The translations under genes were made by a program, and so were the position numbers. The notes under the pieces were generated by a model. That model was not told where the DNA came from and searched no databases. It was given only the letters and a program-made list of their open reading frames with translations. This document shows positions 26,064 through 34,169 of a DNA stretch of 40,346 bases, one piece after another (within the stretch, counting starts at the first letter, position 1; each line of letters opens with the position of its first letter). Source of the stretch: Brevundimonas denitrificans (lineage in GTDB: Bacteria > Pseudomonadota > Alphaproteobacteria > Caulobacterales > Caulobacteraceae); NCBI RefSeq assembly GCF_030160755.1, contig NZ_BSOY01000018.1:1-40346 (forward strand), written 5' to 3'.

Positions 26064-28360
26064 ACGGGTCCCGCCTGCGCCTGTTTCTCGAGATTGCGGG
26101 CCAGCTGGGCGAAGCCCGCGCGATACTGGACCGGCGGCTGGATGCCGCGCCAGCCCAGTTCGGCGGCGGCGCGCAGGCTCCAGTTCGGGTCGGCCAGGTG
26201 CGGCCGGGCCAGGGCGCACAGGTCGGCGCGGCCGGCGGCGAGGATGCTGTTCACGTGGTCGGTCTCATAGATGTTGCCGACCGCCATGGTGGCCACGCCC
26301 GCCTCGTTGCGGATGCGGTCGCTGAAAGGCGTCTGGAACATGCGCCCGTAGACGGGTCGTGAGTCCGGCGAGGTCTGGCCGGCGGAGACGTCGATCAGGT
26401 CGCAGCCGGTCTCGGCGAAGGCGCGGGCGATGGCGACGGAGTCCTCGGGCGTCAGACCTTCGTCCATCCAATCGGTGGCCGAGAGGCGGACGGACATCGG
26501 CTTTTCGTCCGGCCAGACGGCGCGCATGGCGGCGAACACTTCCAGCGGGAAGCGCAGCCGGTTCTCGACGGAGCCGCCGTACTCGTCGGTGCGGTGGTTC
26601 GAGACGGGCGTCAGGAAGGACGACAGCAGGTATCCGTGGGCGCAGTGCAGCTCGACCATGTCGAAGCCGGCCTCGTCGGCCCAGCGGGTGGCCTGGACGA
26701 AATCGTTGCGGACCCGGTCCATGTCGGCGCGGGTCATCTCTCGCGGGGTCTGGTCTTCCTGCGACCACGGGATGGGGGAGGGGGCGATCAACGCCCAGCC
26801 GCCTTCCAGCAGGGGTTCGTCGGCGCGCGGACCCCAGGGCCGTTCGACCGACCCCTTGCGACCGGCGTGGGCCAGCTGGATGGCGATGCGCGAGCCCTGG
26901 CCTTGGACGAAGTCGACGATCCGCTTCCAGGCGTCGCGGTGTTCGGGGCGGTACATGCCCGCGCAGCCGGGCGTGATACGGGCGTCGGCCGAGACGTCGG
27001 TCATCTCGGTGAAGACCAGACCGGCGCCGCCCAGAGCGCGGCCGCCGAGGTGGACCAGGTGGAAGTCGCTGACCAGGCCGTCTTCGGCGGAGTACATGCA
27101 CATGGGCGAGACCACCACGCGATTGGGCAGGGACAGGCCGCGCAGTTTGAGAGGCGCAAACATCGGCGGCGGAGGATTGTCCGTGGACGGAGCGCCGGCG
27201 TTGTCGGCGAACCAGCGCTCGACCCCGGTCAGGAAGGTGCGGTCGCGCAGGCGCAGGTTTTCATGGCTGACGCGCTGGCTGCGCGTCAGGAGACTGTAGG
27301 TGAATTGCAGCGGATCAAGGCCGACGTAGCGGTCGACCGTCTCGAACCATTCGGTGGAGTTGCGGGCGGCACTCTGCAGCTTGAGCACTTCGACGCGGCG
27401 TTCGGCCTCATAGGCGGCGAGACCCGCGTCCAGATCCTTGGCCTCGGTCAGGGCTTCGGCCAGGCGGATGGCGTCCTCGAAAGCCAGCTTCGTTCCAGAT
27501 CCTATGGAGAAATGCGCCGTGTGGGCGGCGTCGCCGAGCAGGACGACCTTGCCGTCGCGCCAGTTGGAACAGGCCACGCGCGGGAAGTTGAGCCAGGCCG
27601 AGCCCCGCAGGTGTCTGGCGTTGCTCATCAGGGCGTGGCCGCCCAGCCAGTCGGCGAACAGACTCTCAGCTGCGCGGCAGGTCTGGTCCTGGTCCATGGC
27701 GTCGAAGCCAAGGCCGCGCCAGGTCGCCTCGGAGCACTCGACGATGAAGGTCGAGGCCCCGGGCTCGAACTGGTAGGCGTGGGCCCAGATCCAGCCGTGC
27801 GGGGTCTCGACGAAGGCGAAGGTGAAGGCGTCGAACGACTGTTTCGTGCCCAGCCAGATATATTTGTTGGTCCGCACGTCGATGTCGACGCCGAAGACCT
27901 CGGGGTGGTCGTTGCGAATGCGGCTGTTCAGTCCGTCGGCGGCGACGATGACATCGGCGGGCAGGGCGCGAATGTCGGCGACCTCGCTCTGGAACCGCAG
28001 ATCGACGCCGAGCGAGCGGGCGCGTTCCTGCAGGATGGTCAGCAGCCGCTGCCGACCAATGCCCGCGAACCCATGCCCGCCCGAGCGAATGGTCTGGCCG
28101 TGGATATGGACGTCGATGTCGTCCCAATGGACAAAGGCCGCCTCGATGACGGCCGCGGTCTCCGGGTCGTTGGCCTTGAGATTGGCGAGGGTCTGGTCGG
28201 AAAAGACCACGCCCCAGCCAAAGGTGTCGTCCGGCCGGTTGCGCTCATGGACGACGACGTCCAGCGATGGGTCCCGCAGCTTCAGGGAAATCGCGAGGTA
28301 CAGGCCGCCCGGCCCGGCGCCCACGACGGCGATGCTTCTGACAGCCCGATCCGACAACAT
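26060..28360 (-). CDS. 2-aminobenzoyl-CoA monooxygenase/reductase-like fusion (also annotated salicylyl-CoA 5-hydroxylase/oxidoreductase)
   Basis: The 766-aa protein is a fusion of two flavoenzymes. Residues 1 to about 380 are a flavin-dependent aromatic monooxygenase with GAGPGG (14-19) and the [21 protein letters not shown] segment (276-296). Residues from about 400 on are an Old Yellow Enzyme-type reductase ([31 protein letters not shown] near 495-504, [28 protein letters not shown]). This exact architecture is that of Azoarcus evansii ACMR (AbmA), which hydroxylates and then reduces 2-aminobenzoyl-CoA using NAD(P)H. Salicylyl-CoA 5-hydroxylase is the competing annotation. It is the first gene of the eight-gene operon. 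No clear Shine-Dalgarno precedes the ATG; the bases before it are AT-rich. Confidence 0.9.
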   Translation of the reverse strand: MLSDRAVRSIAVVGAGPGGLYLAISLKLRDPSLDVVVHERNRPDDTFGWGVVFSDQTLANLKANDPETAAVIEAAFVHWDDIDVHIHGQTIRSGGHGFAGIGRQRLLTILQERARSLGVDLRFQSEVADIRALPADVIVAADGLNSRIRNDHPEVFGVDIDVRTNKYIWLGTKQSFDAFTFAFVETPHGWIWAHAYQFEPGASTFIVECSEATWRGLGFDAMDQDQTCRAAESLFADWLGGHALMSNARHLRGSAWLNFPRVACSNWRDGKVVLLGDAAHTAHFSIGSGTKLAFEDAIRLAEALTEAKDLDAGLAAYEAERRVEVLKLQSAARNSTEWFETVDRYVGLDPLQFTYSLLTRSQRVSHENLRLRDRTFLTGVERWFADNAGAPSTDNPPPPMFAPLKLRGLSLPNRVVVSPMCMYSAEDGLVSDFHLVHLGGRALGGAGLVFTEMTDVSADARITPGCAGMYRPEHRDAWKRIVDFVQGQGSRIAIQLAHAGRKGSVERPWGPRADEPLLEGGWALIAPSPIPWSQEDQTPREMTRADMDRVRNDFVQATRWADEAGFDMVELHCAHGYLLSSFLTPVSNHRTDEYGGSVENRLRFPLEVFAAMRAVWPDEKPMSVRLSATDWMDEGLTPEDSVAIARAFAETGCDLIDVSAGQTSPDSRPVYGRMFQTPFSDRIRNEAGVATMAVGNIYETDHVNSILAAGRADLCALARPHLADPNWSLRAAAELGWRGIQPPVQYRAGFAQLARNLEKQAQAGPV

Positions 28361-28371
28361 ATTTTAAGCTT

Positions 28372-28384
28372 GAAACAGTTTGAG
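28372..28384. promoter_or_regulatory. Candidate MarR operator before the aminobenzoate operon
   Basis: The plus strand reads TGAAACAGTTTGA, an imperfect dyad with an AAAC-A-GTTT core centred 18 nt upstream of the monooxygenase/reductase ATG. It overlaps the only AT-rich stretch in the 38-bp gap after the LysR gene. Position and symmetry fit a repressor site for the operon's own MarR protein, but the match is short. Confidence 0.35.
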
Positions 28385-28398
28385 CGGGATGTCCAGCG

Positions 28399-29298
28399 TC
28401 AGCCCCCGGTGAACATGGCCCGGTCGGCCTTGACCGCCTCGACGATCATCGCCGTCACGGCCCGGATGCGGGCCAGGGGCTTGAGGTCGGCATGGGTCAC
28501 CAGCCACAGGCTGCGATCCAGATGCACGGCGTCGGGCAGAACGCGCCGCAAGCCGGCCTCACGCGCGGCGATGAAATCGGGCAGGACGCACAGCCCAGCG
28601 CCGGCGAGCGCCGCCTGCAACTGGGCGATCAGGTTGGAACTCTGCAGGGCGACGTGGATGTCGACATCCGGCGCCTGCATATAGTCGAGCTCGGGCGCAT
28701 AGAGCAGGTCGCCGATGTAGCCGATGAAGCGTTGCCCGGCCATGTCGGCGCGGGTGCGGATCGGCGGGCGGGCGTCGAGATAGGCGGGGGCGGCGTAGAG
28801 GCTGAGGCCGTAGTCGGTCAGTTTCCGCGAGATCAACCGGCCCTCCCGAGGCGCGCTGAGGGTCACGGCGATGTCGGCCTCGCGCTTGGACAGGCTGAGC
28901 ACGCCGGAGATGGCCACCAGCTGGATATCCAGCCCCGGATGCCGGTCGGCCAGCTTCGCCATCAGGGGCGCCAGAACATAGCTGCCGAACCCCTCGGGCG
29001 CGCCGATCCGGACCGTGCCGGACAGGGCCTGATCGGACTCCCCGAGCTCATTGGCCGCAAGCAGGGTCAGGCTCTCGATCTTCTCCGCCGTCGGCATCAG
29101 CCGCTCGCCGTGCGGGGTCAGGGCGTAGCCCTGGGGGCTGCGGTCGAACAGCCGGGCGCCCAGTCCGCCCTCCAGCGCCGCGATGCGCCGGGCCACGGTC
29201 GTATGATCCATGCCGACCCGCGCCGCCGCCGTGGTCAGCCGCCCGGTTCGGGCCACGGCCAGAAAGGCGCGCAGGTCGTTCCAGTTGAAATCGGCCAA
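28399..29298 (-). CDS. LysR-family transcriptional regulator
   Basis: This roughly 299-aa protein has an N-terminal winged HTH (LRAFLAVARTGRLTTAAARVGMDHTTVARRIAALEGGLGARLFDRSPQG) and a periplasmic-binding-protein-like effector domain. I place the start at TTG 29298, where AGGAG lies seven bases upstream and the product begins ADFNWNDLRAF as relatives do; a TTG at 29337 has no such site. A perfect palindrome (29310-29325) sits just upstream, overlapping the leader. The gene is divergent from a 62-aa protein gene and phaC, and ends 38 nt before the aminobenzoate operon, so it could affect either side. Confidence 0.9.
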   Translation of the reverse strand: MADFNWNDLRAFLAVARTGRLTTAAARVGMDHTTVARRIAALEGGLGARLFDRSPQGYALTPHGERLMPTAEKIESLTLLAANELGESDQALSGTVRIGAPEGFGSYVLAPLMAKLADRHPGLDIQLVAISGVLSLSKREADIAVTLSAPREGRLISRKLTDYGLSLYAAPAYLDARPPIRTRADMAGQRFIGYIGDLLYAPELDYMQAPDVDIHVALQSSNLIAQLQAALAGAGLCVLPDFIAAREAGLRRVLPDAVHLDRSLWLVTHADLKPLARIRAVTAMIVEAVKADRAMFTGG

Positions 29299-29309
29299 CG
29301 ATCCGCTCC

Positions 29310-29325
29310 TGTGCAAAAATGCACA
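29310..29325. promoter_or_regulatory. Perfect 16-bp palindrome, likely LysR operator
   Basis: TGTGCA-AAAA-TGCACA is a perfect inverted repeat with a 4-nt A-tract spacer. It contains the T-N11-A spacing usual for LysR-type regulator boxes. It lies 11 nt upstream of the lysR TTG and touches its ribosome site, and 87 nt upstream of the divergent small gene. That is the classic place for autoregulation and divergent control. Confidence 0.65.
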
Positions 29326-29412
29326 ACGATTGCTCAAACCTTGGCATCGTCAGAACAGAAAAGCCATGAGATATCGCCGCCATCCGAACGTCTCCGTTCC
29401 GAGGACACCGTC

Positions 29413-29601
29413 ATGGCCTTCGACTCCGCCGCCTATACGCCCGCCATCCGGACCGCTATTCCGACGCCGACAGCCGCGCTGATCGACGCGTTCGACGCTC
29501 CCTGCCCGGTGTGGGCGGCCGAGAACCCGGACCGCGCCTTGGCGTTGCTGTTCGTGGCCCCGCGCGATTGCGCGGCCGTGGATGTCCTCGTCTCGCTGTA
29601 A
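29413..29601 (+). CDS. 62-aa protein of unknown function upstream of phaC
   Basis: The frame starts at ATG 29413 with GAGG eight bases upstream, and stops 15 nt before phaC. The product is Ala/Pro-rich with a central DAFDAPCPVWAAENPDRALALLFVAPRDCAAVDVLVSL segment. There is no signal peptide or membrane helix. I do not recognise a family. Two cysteines are present. The ribosome site, the divergent promoter with lysR and the closeness to phaC favour a real gene, perhaps linked to PHA granules or to regulation of phaC, but this is guesswork. Confidence 0.55.
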   Translation: MAFDSAAYTPAIRTAIPTPTAALIDAFDAPCPVWAAENPDRALALLFVAPRDCAAVDVLVSL

Positions 29602-29616
29602 GCGGAAAGCCTGCCC

Positions 29617-31401
29617 ATGACCGTTTCCCAGCCGCCGGTTCCCCAGCTGCCCGACCCGACCGTCGTGGCCGAAGCCCTGACCACCCTCATGCAGAACGCC
29701 GCCGCGGCGGTGCGCACGACCATGGTCCAGGCCGCCACGCCCCAGGCGCTGCCCTATGATCCGACGACGCTGACGCGGGCGATGATCGACTTCAACACGG
29801 CCGTGATGACCCGGCCGGCGGCTCTGTTCGAAGCCCAGGCCAAGAACTGGAACGACTGGACCGCCCTGTGGCGCACCATGGGCGAGCGGGCCATGGGCCA
29901 GGAAGCCGCCCCCGTCGCGGCCCCGGTCAAGGGCGACCGCCGTTTCTCCGACCCGGCCTGGAGCGACGAGCCGGTCTATGACTATCTGAAACAGGCCTAT
30001 CTGCTGGCCGCCCGCCAGCTGCAGGATTTCGTCGCCGCCGCGCCGGTCGACGACGCCACCCGCGCCCAGGTCGATTTCGCCAGCCGGCAGATGATGAACG
30101 CCCTGGCGCCGACCAACTTCCCCCACACCAATCCGCAGGTCGCGCGTCGCACTATCGAGAGCGGCGGCCTGAACCTGATGACGGGGCTGTCGAACCTGCT
30201 GGAGGACGTCGGCAAGGGCCAGGGACTGGTCAGCCGTCGCGCGCCGAACGATTTCGAACTGGGCGTCAACGTCGCCGCCACCCCGGGCGCGGTGGTGTTC
30301 AAAAACGACCTGATGGAGCTGATCCAGTACGCGCCGACGACCGACAAGGTCTACCGCCGCCCGCTGCTGTTCGTGCCGCCGCTGGTCAACAAATACTACC
30401 TCTTCGATCTCACGCCCAAGGCCAGCTATCTGAAATGGCTGGTGGATCAGGGCCATACGGTCTTCGTCATCTCCTGGGCCAATCCGGACGAGAGCCACGC
30501 CGACACCGGCATGGACGCCTATGTGAAGGACGGCGTCGTCGCCGCGCTCGACGCGGTCGAACTGGCCACGGGCGAGGCGGACGTCGACCTGGTCTCCTAC
30601 TGCCTGGGCGGCACGCTCTCCGCGATGACCCTGGCCTATCTGGCCGCAACGGACCGCGCTGATCGCGTGGCGTCGGCGACCCTGATCGCGACCCTGGTCG
30701 ACTTCGGCGACATGGGCGAATGGTCGGTGTTCACAAGCGAGGACGACCTCAAGGCCTTCGACCGCTATCTGGATGAGAAGGGCTATGTCGAGGCGCACGA
30801 CCTGACGAAGCTGTTCTCGGCGGTGCGCGCCAACGACCTGATCTGGTCGTCGGTGGTGAACCACTATCTGCTCGGCGACGAGGCACGCGCCTCGGACCTG
30901 CTGTGGTGGTTCGACGACGGCTCGCGCATCCCGGCGCGGATGCTCAAGGAATACGGACGCCAGATCCTCCGCGGCAATCAGCTCAAGGACGGCGGCGTCG
31001 CGATCGACGGCGTCACCCTGGACCTCAAGGCCATCGAGACTCCGGTGATGATCGTGGCGCTCAAGGACGATCACGTCTCGGCCTGGAAGAACACCTACGC
31101 CGGGCGCGCCTTCTTCGGCGGGCCGACGCGCTTCCTGCTGGGTGGATCGGGCCACAACGCCGGGATGATCAATCCGCCGGCGGCGAACAAGCACGGCTAC
31201 TGGACCAATGACGACGCACCGGCTGACGCCGAGGCCTGGCTGGCCGGCGCCGAGCAGAAGCCCGGTTCGTGGTGGCCCGAGTGGCAGGGCTGGCTCGACG
31301 CCGCCGCGGCCGACGACAAGGTCAAGGCGCGCAAGGTCGGTTCAGGCAAGCTCAAGGCCGGGGCCGCCGCTCCGGGCGACTACGTCCGGGTTCGCCACTA
31401 G
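29617..31401 (+). CDS. phaC: Class I poly(3-hydroxyalkanoate) synthase
   Basis: The 594-aa protein matches class I PhaC in length and layout: an N-terminal domain of about 200 residues followed by an alpha/beta hydrolase core. The catalytic Cys329 lies in SYCLGGT. The other triad residues are an Asp at 484/485 (KDDHVSAWK) and His513 (GSGHNAGMINPP). It polymerises hydroxyacyl-CoA on the surface of storage granules. The lipase-like box normally reads GxCxGG; here the first Gly is Ser. No phaA, phaB, phasin or phaR gene is adjacent; a 62-aa gene precedes it. Its last 4 nt overlap the convergent TauE/SafE gene. Confidence 0.95.
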   Translation: MTVSQPPVPQLPDPTVVAEALTTLMQNAAAAVRTTMVQAATPQALPYDPTTLTRAMIDFNTAVMTRPAALFEAQAKNWNDWTALWRTMGERAMGQEAAPVAAPVKGDRRFSDPAWSDEPVYDYLKQAYLLAARQLQDFVAAAPVDDATRAQVDFASRQMMNALAPTNFPHTNPQVARRTIESGGLNLMTGLSNLLEDVGKGQGLVSRRAPNDFELGVNVAATPGAVVFKNDLMELIQYAPTTDKVYRRPLLFVPPLVNKYYLFDLTPKASYLKWLVDQGHTVFVISWANPDESHADTGMDAYVKDGVVAALDAVELATGEADVDLVSYCLGGTLSAMTLAYLAATDRADRVASATLIATLVDFGDMGEWSVFTSEDDLKAFDRYLDEKGYVEAHDLTKLFSAVRANDLIWSSVVNHYLLGDEARASDLLWWFDDGSRIPARMLKEYGRQILRGNQLKDGGVAIDGVTLDLKAIETPVMIVALKDDHVSAWKNTYAGRAFFGGPTRFLLGGSGHNAGMINPPAANKHGYWTNDDAPADAEAWLAGAEQKPGSWWPEWQGWLDAAAADDKVKARKVGSGKLKAGAAAPGDYVRVRH

Positions 31402-32267
31402 GCCTTCGGAACATCTCCTTTGGCCGCCGCCCGCAGCAACAGGGCGGCGGCGTAGAGGACCACGACCACGACGGCCCAGCGCAGCGGCTCGATCGGCATT
31501 TCCTTGACCACGAAGGCGGCGACCAGAACGGCCGGTATCCCGCCCAGGGCGATGCCGATGACGATCCGCAGGTCGATCCGCTCGGCGTTGATGTAGCGGA
31601 AACCGGTGGTCGGCATCAGGAAGGCGCAGGCGCTGGCCATGACCGGGAAGGCGAGGCGCGGGTCGAGCCCGAGCAGGCTGAGCAGGATCAGGGACGGAGC
31701 GTAGAGGCCGATCCCGAAGGCCATGAGCATGCCCATGACAAAGTGGGCGGCGACGGCGATCCAGAGCAGGCGTGACTCCAGCGCCGCAGCGGTTCCGCCG
31801 ATCGGCATCAGGTCCAGATTGCTCATGGCGTAGAGGGCCGCTGCGATCAGCAGGGCGACGCCGACAATCCCCTGCACCACACGCACCGGCGCCCGGACCA
31901 TCAGCGGCGCCCCGACCACAGCGCCGGCCACCGCCGCGACGATGCAGGACACCAGCAGCATGGGGTCGACGTGCACGCCCAGCAGCACAAGGAAGACCGC
32001 CGACTGCACCATGGTGGGCAGGGCGTGGCCCACGTTCAGGGTCGCGGGGATGAAGCTGTCGGGCGTCATCTTGCGGAACCGCAGCCAGGCTGTCGTCGGG
32101 GCGAAGGAGCCGATGCCCAGGGTGTCGAAGAAATTGGCGACCGCGCCTAGGACGACGGCCTCGGGGCCGGGCGCGCCGGTCCCGCGCTTCAGCGCCGCCC
32201 GTCCCAGCACAACGATGAAGGCCGTCGCCAGCAAGGCCAAGGCCGTCAGCAGAATTGTAAGGACCAA
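31398..32267 (-). CDS. TauE/SafE-family membrane transporter
   Basis: This is a hydrophobic protein of about 289 aa with eight or so membrane segments in two repeated halves. The first half has GAVANFFDTLGIGSFAPTT and the second has the related FPVMASACAFLMPTTGFRYI, the mark of the TauE/SafE (DUF81) family. Members move sulfite, sulfoacetate or other organic anions. I start at TTG 32267, where GGGGGGAA lies a few bases upstream; the longer frame runs back through the operator and is unlikely. It is divergent from the M24 peptidase gene across a GntR-type palindrome, which suggests it carries a substrate or product of hydroxyproline metabolism rather than sulfite. Confidence 0.85.
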   Translation of the reverse strand: MVLTILLTALALLATAFIVVLGRAALKRGTGAPGPEAVVLGAVANFFDTLGIGSFAPTTAWLRFRKMTPDSFIPATLNVGHALPTMVQSAVFLVLLGVHVDPMLLVSCIVAAVAGAVVGAPLMVRAPVRVVQGIVGVALLIAAALYAMSNLDLMPIGGTAAALESRLLWIAVAAHFVMGMLMAFGIGLYAPSLILLSLLGLDPRLAFPVMASACAFLMPTTGFRYINAERIDLRIVIGIALGGIPAVLVAAFVVKEMPIEPLRWAVVVVVLYAAALLLRAAAKGDVPKA

Positions 32268-32306
32268 GGTCTTCCCCCCTTGTCGTTCGATCGCCAACTG
32301 AGCACG

Positions 32307-32318
32307 ATCGTATACGAT
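32307..32318. promoter_or_regulatory. GntR/FCD operator copy 1
   Basis: ATCGTATACGAT is a perfect 12-bp palindrome. It matches the general FadR-subfamily GntR form TnGT(N0-3)ACnA. It lies 39 nt from the TauE/SafE start on one side and 29 nt from the M24 peptidase start on the other. An identical copy is at 36102-36113. Confidence 0.8.
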
Positions 32319-32347
32319 ACTCAATCCGGCGACGCGCGGAGCAGACC

Positions 32348-33520
32348 ATGACGAACAGTTCAACATCGGTTCCGGCCCCGATCGGCGCGGTCGAGCGGCA
32401 GGCGCGTGTGACCGGCCTGCGGCGGGGCATGGACGCGGCAGGGGTCGAGACCGTGCTGCTCGGTTCGACCTCCAGCCTGCGCTATTTCACCGGGCTGGAC
32501 TGGTACGCCTCCGAACGGCTGGTGGGCGCTCTCGTCCACGCCTCGGGCGGGCTGGACTACATCACGCCTCAGTTTGAACTGGAGAAGGTCGAGGGGTTGA
32601 TCAGCCTGCCGGGCGACATCCTGACCTGGGAGGAGGACGAGAGTCCCTGGCGGCTGGTCGCCGACCGGATCGGCCCCGCCGGACGGATGGCGGTCGACGA
32701 ACGGATGGCGCTGGCCATGTACCGCAGCCTGAGGGCCGAGATCGACGACGCGCGTCTGGCCGACGCCGCCCCGCTGATCCATCCGCTGCGCAGCCGCAAA
32801 TCCCCCGCGGAGATCGCGCTGATGTCTCACGCCAAGGCGATCACGATCGAGGTTCATCGCCGCGCCTATGAACAGCTTCACGCCGGCCAGCGCGCCTCGG
32901 AGGTCGTCCGCTTCATCGATGACCAGCATCGGGCGCTGGGCGGGTCGGGCAATTCCTTCTGCATCGTCTCCTTCGGCGAGGATACGTCGCTGCCACACGG
33001 CGGGGAGGGCGACCGGGCCCTGGCCGCCGGCGATGTGGTGCTGATCGACACCGGCACGCGGATCGACGGCTACAGCTCCGACATCACCCGCACCTATGTG
33101 TTCGGAGCGGCGAGTCCGGATGTGCGGCGCGTGTGGGAGGCCGAGAAGCGGGCCCAGGCCGCGGCCTTCGACGCCGCCCGGCCTGGCGTTCCCTGCGAGG
33201 CGGTCGATGCGGCGGCCCGCAGGTCCCTGGAGGCCGACGGGTTCGGGCCCGGCTACAGCCTGCCGGGCCTGCCGCATCGCACCGGGCACGGCATCGGCCT
33301 CGACATCCACGAGGGGCCGTACCTTGTGAAAGGCGATGCGACGCCGCTGGCGACCGGGATGTGTTTCTCCAACGAGCCGATGATCGTTGTGCCGGGCCGG
33401 TTCGGCGTGCGGCTGGAGGATCATTTCCACATGACGGACGCCGGGCCGGAGTGGTTCACCCGGCCCCAGCACAGCCTCGATGAACCCTTCGCCGACGTCC
33501 CGATCTGGCCCGCAGGCTAG
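32348..33520 (+). CDS. M24-family Xaa-Pro peptidase (prolidase-like)
   Basis: The 390-aa pita-bread metallopeptidase has a creatinase-type N-terminal domain and a catalytic domain with all five metal ligands: Asp in IDTGTRIDG, Asp in YSSDITRTYVFG, His in TGHGIGLDIHEGPY, Glu in SNEPMI and Glu in RLEDHFHM. It would cleave Xaa-Pro or Xaa-hydroxyproline peptides in the cytoplasm. The ATG has GGAG six bases upstream. The shared operator with the hydroxyproline genes suggests it frees hydroxyproline from collagen-like dipeptides. It is convergent with the GntR gene, overlapping by 4 nt. Confidence 0.92.
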   Translation: MTNSSTSVPAPIGAVERQARVTGLRRGMDAAGVETVLLGSTSSLRYFTGLDWYASERLVGALVHASGGLDYITPQFELEKVEGLISLPGDILTWEEDESPWRLVADRIGPAGRMAVDERMALAMYRSLRAEIDDARLADAAPLIHPLRSRKSPAEIALMSHAKAITIEVHRRAYEQLHAGQRASEVVRFIDDQHRALGGSGNSFCIVSFGEDTSLPHGGEGDRALAAGDVVLIDTGTRIDGYSSDITRTYVFGAASPDVRRVWEAEKRAQAAAFDAARPGVPCEAVDAAARRSLEADGFGPGYSLPGLPHRTGHGIGLDIHEGPYLVKGDATPLATGMCFSNEPMIVVPGRFGVRLEDHFHMTDAGPEWFTRPQHSLDEPFADVPIWPAG

Positions 33521-34167
33521 GCGTCCGGCAGCTGGGCCCGCAGGTCGATGAGGGTCGCCCGGATATGCGCCCGGGCTTCCCGACGCACCGCCTCCGTCCT
33601 GCGGCCCAGCCAGGCCTGCAGCAAGGTTCCATGCTCATGGCTGGCGCGGTCCAGCCGGCGATGCTCGCCGAGATGGACCCGGACATAGCGTTCCGACAGG
33701 GCCAGCAGGCGGTCGACGGTCTCGACGGTGACGCCGCGGCCGGAAGGTCGCACCAGCGCCAGATGGAATTCCCGGTTGCGCCGACCGACGTCGGCGAGGC
33801 CGTTCTCCAGCGCAGCGTCGAGGGCGGCGAAGGCGGCCCGGGCGGCGTCATGCGCGGCCTTATCCGCCTCAAGGGCGCCGAGCACGCAGGCGTTCGGCTC
33901 GATGCGCAGGCGCAGGTCGAACACATCCTCCGCGTCGGCGCGTGACAGCGGTCGGACGATGAAGCCGCGGTTGGGGTGGGAGACGACCAGCCCCTCGCTC
34001 TCCAGCCGGGCCAGGGCTTCCCGCAGCGGAATCTTGCTGACGCCCAGCTCCAGCGCCAGGGCGTCCTGACGGATCGGCGCGTCGGCGGGCAGGCGGCCGG
34101 AGAGGATGCGCTCCCGCGCCTCGGCGAAGACCTGATCAGGCAGCGGGCGGGGCGCGCGGCTCCTCAT
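33517..34167 (-). CDS. GntR-family regulator with FCD domain
   Basis: The 216-aa protein has a winged HTH (IRQDALALELGVSKIPLREALARLESEGLVVSHPNRGF) and a C-terminal all-helical FCD effector domain. Metal/ligand-type residues are visible in DVFDLRLRIEP, NREFHLALV and HEHGTLLQAW. It is the last gene of a deaminase-epimerase-gntR unit, 2 nt after the epimerase. It most likely represses the hydroxyproline locus through the two ATCGTATACGAT palindromes, and releases on binding a pathway intermediate. I use the ATG at 34167; an upstream start would extend into the epimerase gene. Confidence 0.92.
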   Translation of the reverse strand: MRSRAPRPLPDQVFAEARERILSGRLPADAPIRQDALALELGVSKIPLREALARLESEGLVVSHPNRGFIVRPLSRADAEDVFDLRLRIEPNACVLGALEADKAAHDAARAAFAALDAALENGLADVGRRNREFHLALVRPSGRGVTVETVDRLLALSERYVRVHLGEHRRLDRASHEHGTLLQAWLGRRTEAVRREARAHIRATLIDLRAQLPDA

Positions 34168-34169
34168 GC

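Noticed and set aside
26594..28684. 696-aa plus-strand frame opposite the monooxygenase/reductase gene
   Set aside because: No domain is recognisable and it is antisense to a full two-domain flavoenzyme. It is a codon-bias artefact.
29350..31194. 614-aa minus-strand frame opposite phaC
   Set aside because: It is a shadow frame rich in Arg, Gly and His; phaC on the plus strand has its complete catalytic triad.
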